The translations under genes and the position numbers were made by a program. Shown here in pieces: positions 1-9,100 of a stretch of 64,000 nt of DNA (positions are counted from its first letter, which is position 1; each line of letters begins with the position of its first letter). Source of the stretch: Perkinsus olseni (lineage: Eukaryota; Perkinsozoa; Perkinsida); NCBI GenBank assembly GCA_013115125.1, contig JABANN010000008.1, positions 62,001 through 126,000 of the forward strand. Direction: 5' to 3'. Below the pieces are notes generated by a model. That model had not been told where the DNA came from, made no database searches, and was given only the letters and a program-made list of their open reading frames with translations.

Positions 1-1
1 A

Positions 2-319
2 GATACCGTCGACACCGCGACTTTGGCATCGCTAATTGCCAACCTGTCTTCCACTTCCCCCTCATCAGCTTCTTCGACGCCTCACGTCTCCGTTGCAAGT
101 GACCACAATATCAACACGGAGGTTTCAGCTAATGGCTTGGCCCAACAGCAACAGCAGCAGGGAGAAAGCAAACCTGATCAGGAGGGGAGTGTAGAAGGAC
201 ATCAGAGACCATCGGTAAGGAAGACTGAGCAACCAATGATAGTGTAATGCTTGTTCTGGTCGACCTATGTTCTCCCTCAGAATGATGACGATTCTCTCCC
301 GGGCTCCTCCTCCAAGTGA
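2..319 (+). CDS. 3' end of an unidentified gene (partial, Ser/Gln-rich tail)
   Basis: An open frame enters from the left edge and reads a low-complexity tail rich in Ser, Thr and Pro, with a six-glutamine run at about 144-162. Two endings are possible. Read straight through, the frame stops with TAA at 245-247. A good donor (GTAAGG at 216) and acceptor (CTCAG ending at 280) would instead remove a 65-nt intron and finish with an acidic tail, N-D-D-D-S-L-P-G-S-S-S-K, and a TGA at 317-319. The spliced version is preferred because intron length and splice signals match the other genes here. No domain is visible, so no function is proposed. It is the terminal exon or exons of a plus-strand gene whose body lies outside the window. 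Confidence 0.5.
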
Positions 320-1102
320 TAGGCAATTATTTTCAGCCTACTCTCCGCCGCTATTGGAAGGCAGTAGTCGTCTGTTATGAGGGCCAAGTCTTTGGGGATC
401 ATACCAATGCTTGCCTTGGTCCAAGCGGAGGAAGCTGGAGATTTCCGTGACACTTTGTGCTGTTCTTTTCGTACCTGTCGTTGCTCTATTCTTACTGGCC
501 CGCGGTGGTGGTGGATTTGACGCTTCTCCCCGACAGAGTGTTGTAGTAGTAGTAGTTGTTGTTGTCGTCTTGGTTTCGAAATCTACTGGTAATATGTCTG
601 TAACATTAACATTAGTCGGTCGCCTTGTGTGGCCATCATGTAACTCAATAATAATAGCAGCATCATAATCTCGAGGACCCTTCATCCCCTCCTTCTCCTC
701 CTGCCTGTTCCCTCCCCTTTCCTCAACAGTGATGCGGGGCTCAGGAGGAAACTGAACGATAAGAGTATCAGAAGTAGTAGTAGCAGAACTGATCAAATTG
801 CTGTCAGCGATCGTTGAGCGAACAATGGTAGCAGTCGGATTTTTGTCGTGCGTTGTGGTGTTCCGGTTGTTGTTAGCTCTCCAGGCGAGGAGACCTGGCC
901 TTCTCGGAGCATTGCTATTCTCACAGAACACGTTGCTTGGTCTGACTGCTGCCGTAGTCGTACCGTCTATTCAGTGCGTGTTACTCCGGTGTTGGGGTCA
1001 TCCCAGCCTTGCCGCACTTGAAGCTATCATCGTTCGGTATTGAGAAGTGTTATGTTGTAGTTGTGAGTGAAGATCAGCGGGCGGCAGGGTTTGTCCGTAG
1101 TA
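320..1102. other. Intergenic region without a supported gene
   Basis: This stretch lies between the tail of the first gene and PUS10. It holds two short trinucleotide tracts and a 197-codon minus-strand open frame (931-338) that has no ATG start, no recognisable domain and a ten-threonine run caused by the trinucleotide tract. Nothing else here is supportable. The last 200 bases would carry the PUS10 promoter, but no clear element is seen. Confidence 0.6.
541..568. repeat. TAG/TTG trinucleotide microsatellite
   Basis: About five imperfect TAG units pass into TTG units. A shorter tract of the same kind lies at about 771-784. Both are in non-coding DNA upstream of PUS10. Confidence 0.8.
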
Positions 1103-3975
1103 ATGACCGCGTCTGAAGCCTCGGCTCCTGAGCCAGCGGACTACTTTTGCTGGCGATGTGAGCTCCGGTTCAGAGGAGAGAAGGACCCTGAGAAGTACAA
1201 GGCAGAAGACTGGGTCGGACCACCACAGCAGGACAGGTAGTGTGTTGGGATTGGCTCGGCTTGGCCTTGGGCCGCCGTGTCACGCAGGCAGTCCATAGGA
1301 AAAGAATGCCGCTTCTCGTCCAGTGCTGCATTTGATGTAGACTAAGTTCCACTTGCCTTTTCTCGAATAGAGAGTCCCCGGCTCGGGCAGCCGAAGCAGT
1401 ACGCCCTTTCCGCCGGACAGATCAAACAAAACCGGGTATCGAGATTCCCGCTTCCGGGAGTCTCCACGAGACCATGAAGCGGTACGCCACGCATTCAGTC
1501 TGTAACGAGAACAACGCAGCATATTAAAATAAGCCTGCTATGCCGCGAAACATCGGGGCAGCACTCGACTGCTTCTGTTTCGTGAGTGCTATGCATTACC
1601 GCTCTCGCCCCACCTGGCATAGGGGCCACATTCCCGCCGCTATTGAGTGGCATAGGGGCCAAATCGAGCCCCTATCGTGCCTCGATGCCAAATTTTGCGA
1701 GCGGTCTTCCGAACGCTCAAAAAAACATTCTATCGTCGCCAGGTGGGCTGCCTGTCTTTTCCCATTCTCCCCTGCCTCTTCAGGCCTGAGCCCGAGCATC
1801 TCTGTGGTGGTTGCTTTGGCCTACTGGAGGACCCCTGCCTCTCTGGTCATGAGAACCGCGTCATGGAGGACATCGTTGCTGCCATCGATGCATCAGGGTA
1901 CGCCATCTAGCGTTGGATCTCGAACCCGAAGTGCTCAAGCAGGTTCGAAGACACCTACGACCTTGTACTTTCTACTCGCCTGCCGCCTGCTCTGGTCGTC
2001 CGAGGCTTCGTCGAGAAGATACTGTACGAAAGAGGAGCGGTGGAAGAGGTCGGTCGACGCCGGGGGCATTTTCTCGTGACCTCCTCTCACGTGAAAGTGA
2101 AATATCTTTGTCTGTTACCCGTCCTGTCAAGCCTGTCATTGTGGTAGTTGGCGACGGCAGTAGTAGTCTTAGGTTCCGGAGGTTCGGGAGGTCCTCCGAT
2201 GGGTGCTGCTACCAGAACTCCACCGTAAAATGAGAGCTATGACCCCTGGCCTAACGGAGGAGGCCCTGGCGGCATCGAGCCCCGTGGCAGAGGCCTACTT
2301 CAGGGTCACACTAGAAGTAGCATGACTCGTCCAGTCTGCGGTCTGGTCTATCATTCCGGTGCGCTATCAGGTGAATTCCCCAGCGGCAGACAAACTTGAG
2401 TGTTCGGTGCTGGCCAGCGAGCAGCGCATCAAACCACCGTCACGTAGGCCCCTTGCTGACGGGTAGGAGAGCGGACCTATCCTCCTCAGGGTGGAAGGAT
2501 GACCGAAAGTTCGCTCGGAAGGGAGGGAAGGGCAAGGGTCGATGGCGGAGAGACAAGGACAGGCGGGACTCCTCTACCGAGGTGAGGGCTAGCCCGACCA
2601 TTCATCAGCCACCTGTACTGCTCAGCCCCCCACAGCCTCCTCTCCCGAGACCTCTAATGCCGAGGCCGAGTTGCCATCTGCCAATACTATTATAAAGGCA
2701 ATGAAAGGCCAGAGCTCCGACAGGCTCGAGACTCTGTTGGGTGAGCATCCATTAGCCCTACTTAAGTTGGCATCATCTCTGCGTAGGTGTTGATGACCTA
2801 GCGAAGTGCATGAGGGCCTACCCCAACACAGTAGAGTTCAGGCCGACCTTGGAGTCTGTGATAAACCGGGATAGCATCTACCTCTTCGGGAGGTATAGGA
2901 AGTTCAGTCGGAAGATATCACAGACGCCCTGGCTGGTCCATGATGGGGCCAAGCCTCGGAGTCGCTGCGAGACATCAGCATCAGAGATAGCGCTCAGTAG
3001 GCCGCACGTTGTTCTGCGTCAATGGTCTATCGGCTGACACCACTGTGGAGTTCTCCTTCTCTTCTCAGAGCCGATCTGCGAGGCCCTCGGGGCGGACTGG
3101 ACCCGATGCAGCTTCTGTAGCGCCGGCCGCGAGGATGTCGACGTCCGCATGCTTGGCAACGGTCGCCCCTTTGCTGTCGAGGTGAGCTGGCCTCGCTCTC
3201 GGCCCCCACTGGTGTACACGCTGTGATCGACAGATCCCCGACGCCCACCGGAATTTACTACTACCCCATCACAAGGTGGACTGGGAGTCTCTAGCAGCCA
3301 AGACTGACGCCTTTGAGGTCATGTTCATCCACCCCGCCGACAAGCACGTGATGGAGTGGCTTGGCTGGTCTAGTGAGCGGCACACGAAAGTGTAGGCCTT
3401 GGTGGGAGTAGTAGCACTCGACTGTGGGGTTGATGCTCTCTCAGTTATGTCTGCGTGGTTTGGAGTGAAGACCCGGTGAGTGCAGAAGTAGTGGAGCTCG
3501 TGAACGCTATGAAGGAGGTCGAGATCCAGCAGCGGACTCCCCTCCGAGTGATGCATCGTCGGGCCAACGCCATGAGAAGGAAGATCATGCACAGCATCAC
3601 TTGCGAGATTATAAACCCCCACTACCTCAAGGTCGGCATCGCCGTAGAGGCCCATCTCAGTGGGCAACTCCGTTTGGTCAGGTGTCTCTGGCGTGCAGCG
3701 CAGGGATGTACATAAAGGAGTTTGTTCATGGTGACTTCGGCCGGACGAGACCATCAATGGCCGACCTCCTCGGATCGAAACAGTAGGTGGCATCTGCTGC
3801 TAGCTACCTTCACTCAATCGTCCTCAGTTGTGATATACTGCAACTTGATGTTGGTGACCTGGTGGAAGAGGAGGACATGAAGGACTACACCCCGCTCAAG
3901 TGTCGAGAGGCAGAGCGCCAGACTGAACTGGACAGAGCGGCTGTGACTTCGCCGACTTCTGAGAAAGCTCCCTAG
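1103..3975 (+). CDS. PUS10: tRNA pseudouridine synthase Pus10, multi-exon
   Basis: Pus10 makes pseudouridine in the T-arm of tRNA (positions 54/55 in archaea and some eukaryotes). The spliced product can be followed along the known family. An N-terminal C-W-R-C zinc motif sits just after the ATG at 1103. A second pair, C-G-G-C-F-G-L-L, lies at about 1806-1829. It is followed by S-G-F-E-D-T-Y-D-L-V-L-S and L-P-P-A-L-V-V-R, which match the family's accessory domain. The catalytic half begins with G-R-Y-R-K-F-S-R and S-Q-T-P-W (about 2888-2935), then G-R-E-D-V-D-V-R, which carries the catalytic Asp, and G-N-G-R-P-F. It ends with T-P-L-R-V-M-H-R-R and Y-I-K-E-F-V-H-G-D-F-G-R-T (about 3708-3746). 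The stop is TAG at 3973. A basic Lys/Arg/Gly linker (about 2497-2570) separates the two halves. Exons between 1237 and 1783 are unresolved. UBC6 follows 171 bp downstream on the same strand. Confidence 0.9.
1237..3827 (+). other. Intron set of PUS10
   Basis: Introns inferred from reading frame, family alignment and GT-AG signals are 1898-1942, 2091 or 2097-2172, 2317-2370, 2463-2489, 2582-2625, 2741-2786, 2997-3068, 3182-3233, 3392-3444, 3632-3681 and 3783-3827. Most are 44-54 nt. The one at 2463-2489 is only 27 nt, and the one at 3632 starts GTCGGC. Removing them joins all catalytic blocks in one frame. The first intron starts at 1237, but its end and the exon or exons up to the acceptor at 1783 could not be fixed. 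Confidence 0.7.
1615..1661. repeat. 14-bp direct repeat in the 5' part of PUS10
   Basis: The 14-mer TGGCATAGGGGCCA occurs at 1615-1628 and again at 1648-1661. It lies in the part of PUS10 whose exon structure is unclear, probably an intron or the poorly conserved spacer between the two zinc motifs. Confidence 0.7.
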
Positions 3976-4146
3976 GGTTGTCGAGTGTGCTGATGAGAAT
4001 GTTAATCCTTACCAAACGTTTCCAGCTACCTAGGCGGCTTAGTTTGAAGTCTGATGACAGGGGAGCACAATTAAATGGTCTTGAGGTTAACGATATCTGA
4101 TAAGATAGTTGTGTACTTCTGCAGAAGCCAAATTCGTTTTTCGATA

Positions 4147-5244
4147 ATGTCTGAGAATCGCCAGGCGGTGGCGCGGCTGACACGGGAATTGCAGGCTTTG
4201 AAGAAGTAGGTCCTGGAGAGCTACCACCCTCAACCATTGCCCTATCAGGGCCTGCCCAGCACAGATAGATGCCATGCCCTCCACTAAGAGCATGCTTGAA
4301 TGGCACTTTGTTGTTTTTGATCTTCCCGAAGACACTCCCTATTACGGCGGTGTGTATCACGGGAAGCTAGTATTCCCACCGATGTACCCGCTGAAGCCGC
4401 CGGCGATCTACATGATTACTCCCAATGGTACGTCTGCCAACTGCCATCATCGTCATTAGCCAATGGCTGCTCCTCAGGGAGATTCGAAACGCACACGAAG
4501 CTGTGCCTGTCGATGTCGGACTTCCATCCAGAATCTTGGAATCCCAGCTGGCGAGTGGAGACTATCCTCATCGGTGGGTTCAACTCTTTTCCCACCGTTC
4601 TCTGACTTCACCACTCATCAGGCCTTGTAAGTTTCATGTTGGACAAAACTGAGCCCAGAACAACCGGCGGAATGTCGGCATCGACTGCGTACAGGGAGAA
4701 GAGTGCGATCAATAGCTTTGTCAAAAACAAACTCGTACGTTGGTGGTATTGAAGGGCAGTGGCGGGATAACCTTCTCTCAGGACAAGGACTTCCGAGAGC
4801 TCTTTCCGGAGTTCCTCGATACCACTCGGTGAGAGCTGCGATACTCGTGTAGCCCACGGGTGTCCATGGGGAGGTCTCAGGTTCTATCCCACCCATGGAT
4901 ACTTTCATCGAATACCCCCTCCCGAAGGAGCAAAGACCTGCACTGAGTGCGGCTTCCCTGACAAAGATGCTGTATTCGCCTGCAAGGTAACAGCGTTACG
5001 CAGTGTCACCTGTCGCCAGCCCCTGATTCAGGATTTCTCCAAGTTCTGCAAACGGCTCGGGGGGAGTGAGAACAATGTGTACGACCCGAATTCAAAAGAC
5101 AGAGGCGATCTCTTCGGTGGTCTCGACTTGGTCAATGAGCATCACTATTTACTGCCAACTATCCTAGCAGCTGTGGCCGTATTCACTGCTATCGGCTATG
5201 CTGTTATTTCATCACTGGACGACGCTAATGAGAATTCCATATGA
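4147..5244 (+). CDS. UBC6: Tail-anchored ubiquitin-conjugating enzyme E2, UBC6/UBE2J type
   Basis: UBC6-type E2s pass ubiquitin to ER quality-control ligases and sit in the ER membrane by a C-terminal anchor. Splicing seven exons (4147-4205, 4249-4427, 4478-4573, 4622-4734, 4782-4828, 4881-4986, 5032-5244) gives 270 aa. The E2 fold is clear: M-L-E-W-H-F near residue 35, Y-Y-G-G-V-Y-H-G-K near 51, F-P-P-M-Y-P-L-K-P-P near 62, T-P-N-G-R-F (the UBC6 form of the HPN motif), and catalytic Cys89 in K-L-C-L-S-M-S-D-F-H-P-E-S-W-N-P. The C-terminus carries about 20 hydrophobic residues (L-L-P-T-I-L-A-A-V-A-V-F onward) followed by a short polar tail, as expected of a tail anchor. Between the E2 domain and the anchor is a four-cysteine segment (C-T-E-C, then two more Cys). 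Introns are 43-52 nt. A conserved frame through all junctions makes the model firm. Confidence 0.92.
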
Positions 5245-5487
5245 GCTCATCCTCCGTGTATACTTTTTGTGATGGTCTATTGCCTAATTCTATCGCTTGC
5301 GTTGAATAGTAACCACGTAGGTCGGAGAGGAACGGCGCCAGTCGGTCGCTACACGAATAAGATCACGCTGAAAGCTGTACAGTCTATCACTTACCAGAAA
5401 TCATGGTGCAATTCTAAGAATTCACTGACCTGCAAGTAGTCTCATGGTATGACGATGGTGGAAGATGGTGTGAACTGAGAGAAGTTT

Positions 5488-5563
5488 CGGCCTGTGGACT
5501 CGTGGTCTGGTTCATCAGCATCCGTCCTTGATGTCGCCGTACTGGGCAGCTCGCTATCTCTAC
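5488..5563 (+). repeat. Isolated, diverged fragment of the giant 12-aa repeat array
   Basis: This 76-bp segment aligns with 18613-18690 inside the giant gene. Both start with CGGCCTGTGGACT, both carry CATCCGTCCTTGAT, and both end with ACTGGGCAGCTCGCTATCTC plus TAC. Only a few substitutions and about 2 bp of length separate them. Its translation would read G-S-S-A-S-V-L-D-V-A-V-L-G-S-S-L-S-L, the array consensus, yet it lies alone between UBC6 and PNO, flanked by unrelated sequence. The match to one particular place in the array, rather than to the general consensus, argues for a copied or transposed piece and against chance. Confidence 0.75.
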
Positions 5564-5626
5564 CATCGTCACACGATGGCAACTCTCATCTGCAGGAACC
5601 AGCTCAGTGTATCACTAATTATCAAT

Positions 5627-5648
5627 AGGAGCAGCCAAATTGGCTCCT
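5627..5648. repeat. Small inverted repeat (possible hairpin)
   Basis: AGGAG and CCAA pair with TTGG and CTCCT around a very short loop, with a 3-nt bulge. It sits between two convergent 3' ends and could help 3'-end formation. It is too short to be sure it is more than chance. Confidence 0.35.
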
Positions 5649-6166
5649 CCGCTACCGTTCCGACTCGTTTTTGTCGACGGTTTCACTGAGGGGTGTACAA
5701 GATCCTCGATTCAACTTCATGCCCTGCGACATCCCTCAACTTACAACGCAACTGCCTCAGTGTTATTAACGTACACAGACAACAAATAGATGAGTATCTG
5801 TATCAAGTAGGTCCTCCACCATAATCGTCGACTCAAAAAGTATCATCATAACGCATCTATATTAGGGCTGATGAATGCCACATCCCCGCGTTAACAGTAG
5901 CTGCCAATTCACCTTTAAAAAATCTAACACAGTCACCACTACTGTTGTTGTCGTCGTCTACATGATAAAGAATGGCGACTGTACATCACCCAACCAGAGC
6001 AAAATGGTCTGCACTGCAGTAGTGAAGTTGAGGTCAGCGCTGCCCCTATGAGCAACACGTGGCCATCGAGGGAGAAGTAGGTAAGTAGTGACACAATGGT
6101 ACGCATTTTGCAGAGTATCCTCAGTAGCAGTCACAGACAGCCGGTTGTTGTCATGCACTGTGGTGA

Positions 6167-9100
6167 TTAATACAGCTCTAGGCAGTACCGACCTTCTTCC
6201 TCGAATTTATCGAAAACCTTCTGCGCCTCCTCAGCGGACATCTTACCACCCTCCCTGATGGCCGTCAGGATAGCATTCCGGACGTCAATCTCCAACTGCC
6301 CAGCCTGACCACAGAGGTAGAAATAACCACCCTTGTTGATGAGGTCCTCGTAGAGATCGTCCTTGCTCTCGAGCATCTTATGTTGGACATAGACCTTCTC
6401 CTTCTGGTCACGTGAGAAGGCTGGCTTGAGATGAGTGATGACACCTTCCTCAGCCCACTCCTCGAGCTCGTGTCCGAGGATGTAGTCCTTGGCACGATAC
6501 CGGCAGCCGTAGAAAAGCCACATGGGGCCAGTCTCGTAACCCAAGTTCTTGAAGAAAGCTCTCTCCTGGATGAACGCTCGGAAAGGCGCCAAACCAGTAC
6601 CAAGGCCAGTCATAACGTAGGGCTCCATCAGAGTAGGGGGGAGGTTGAATGTGCCCGGAGTGACCGACACCACAACCTTGTGAGTAAGATCCTCGTGACC
6701 ATCGGTAGCCAAACGATCGATGTAGTTGGTACAGAGACCACGCTTCGTTGCCCCACTGGGAGTCTTCCAGTCATTCACGACAATTACCAGCTCAACCTTG
6801 TCGTTGACGAAGCGCTGAGAGGAGGCGATCGAGTAAAGCCTGGGCTTGATGCAGGGCACGAGAGACATGAGATGCTCCAGTGGCGGATGGGCACTGGGGA
6901 ACTTCTTCAAGACGTCGATGTAGTTCACCGACTCCGAGGACAGAGCGCTGTAGGCAGCGTTACCCTCAGGAGTGTCGGCAACGATCAGCTCGAGGGCCTT
7001 CCGCTCTTCCTCGTCAACAGCGAACTTAGCGAGCTGCTTATAGAAGAACTTGTTAGGCCTACCGGTGATGTCCACCACCTCACCAAAGATCTGCCGAGCA
7101 GTCATCGGGTGACGATAGCTGGCAGCCCGGCGCGGGTCCAAATCCTTCGTACCACGGACATGATACCACTGGGTCTGGTCGACCTTATACCAGTCCAAGA
7201 AGTCCTCGACGAGAGCCGGATCGTTGTCAGGGTAGATGGTAAGGGCATCGCCCAGAAGGTAGGAGAAGTCAACGCCACGCACGTCGAAGATAAGATGGCG
7301 AATGATACGGTCGTAGTCTAGGGCAGTGATGCGCTCGTTCTTGGTGAGAGTGATAGTCTTAGTCTTAGGCGGATGAACTCTCTCATACTTGTGGGCCAGC
7401 TCCTTACCAACGACCTCCAACTCCACGATGGGCTCGGGGATCTCGTGCTCGTCAGGGGACTCGGGAGCGTTCTGGATCTTCCAGAAATCAGGAAGCCAAG
7501 ACTCGAAGGCAGTCTCGTATTTGTCCTCGTCCTTGTCATCACCGAGACCAATGTCCTGGGACTTCACAGCACCGAGCTCCAGCAGACGGCTCTCGATATT
7601 CTTTGCAGCGGCGTTGAAGTGCTTGTAGCCGGTATCACCAAGACCAAACACGGAGAACTTAGTTGAAGCCAGGAAGCCCTCGTCGAGCTCAGGGTCATTG
7701 ATTCCCTCCCAGAAGGCATGGGCGTTGTTGGGGAAGTCGCCCTCACCAGCGGTCGAGCAGAGGACCACTACGTTGCTCATAGCCCTGAGAGACTCAGGGG
7801 TCACCTCGTCCAACTCATGGACGGCAACGTTGAACTGTCTAGATCGGCAAAGCCCAGCGAAGCGGCTGGCGAGCTCAGTGGTGGTACCGGTATCAGAGCC
7901 AACGAGGATGTCGAGAGCAGGACCAGAAGCTTCGTCAGAGGGAGCACCACGCTTCTCCATCCACTTGTAGTTCTCCAGGCGGTCGCGAGTCCACTGCTGG
8001 AGGCTCGATTTCAGCTGATCAGCGACCTCTGGATGCGTACGCTTGAGGATCTCGAAGCGGTTCTCCAGCTTGGTGAATTGGTGCACGTCAAGCGACAGGT
8101 GCTTGGAGTCGAGCGTGAAGGGGTTCTGACCGTTCGGGGTTTGGGCCGGGTTGTAACGGTACAGCGTCCAGTAGCCCGAGTCCACCGCCTTCTTCATCTC
8201 CTCAGCCAATCGAGACAGACCACGAGGGTAGAGGATCTTATGCTCGATGCAAGGAGAATAGCAGAGCACCAGCGAGGGGCCAGGGAAAGCCTCGGCCTCC
8301 ACCAATGCCTTCACCGACTGAGCGTAGTTGGCACCGATAGCGATGGAAGCAACATAGACGTCACCATAGGCGATGGCGATAGCACCAAGGTCCTTCTTAG
8401 CACGACGGTAACCAGTAGGGGCGAACTTCTGCACAGCACCCAAGTTGGTAGACTTGGAGACCTGACCACCGGTGTTGGAGTAACCCTCTGTGTCCATGAC
8501 CAGGACGTTGAGGTCCGTCTGGGAGGCCAAGACATGGTCAAGACCGCCGAAGCCGATATCATAAGCCCAACCATCACCACCCCAAACCCACTGGGAAATC
8601 TTCGGGAAGAGGTCCTTCATCGAGAGGATTTCCTCGACCAATGGGACATGGCGCAATCCACTGGTGTCCTCTAGCATGGCTGGGATCTCCTCAGAAAGCT
8701 CCTGACAGATCTTGGAGTCGTGGTACTTCTCCAACCACTCATGGCAGGCATTGTTGAGCTCAGGGCTGAGCAAGGCCTTGTACTCCTCGTCATCGACCAG
8801 CTCTTGCACCTTCTCCTTCAGATTGAGGCGACGCTCCTGGACGGCTCGAGCCATGCCAAGACCATACTCAGCAGCATCCTCGAAAAGAGACCGACCCCAT
8901 GCAGGGCCCTGGCCCTTGTCATTGACAGCCAGTGGGTTGAAGGCAGCAGTACCAGCCCATACAGAAGAGCAACCGGAGGCGTTAGCGATGACCATGCGCT
9001 CACCGAACAGCTGTGTGACGAGCTTAGCATAGGGAGTCTCGCCGCAGCCTTCACACGCACCCGAGAACTCCAGCATGGGCTGCTGGAATTGAGAACCCTT

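Larger units (their letters stand above)
5245..6166. other. Convergent intergenic region between UBC6 and PNO
   Basis: This is about 920 bp where the two 3' ends face each other. It contains a small inverted repeat (5627-5648) and a fragment related to the giant repeat gene (5488-5563). No supportable coding frame or RNA gene was seen. Confidence 0.65.

Noticed and set aside
338-931. 197-codon minus-strand open frame upstream of PUS10
   Set aside because: It has no ATG at its start, no domain, and a ten-threonine run that comes from a trinucleotide tract. It is probably chance.
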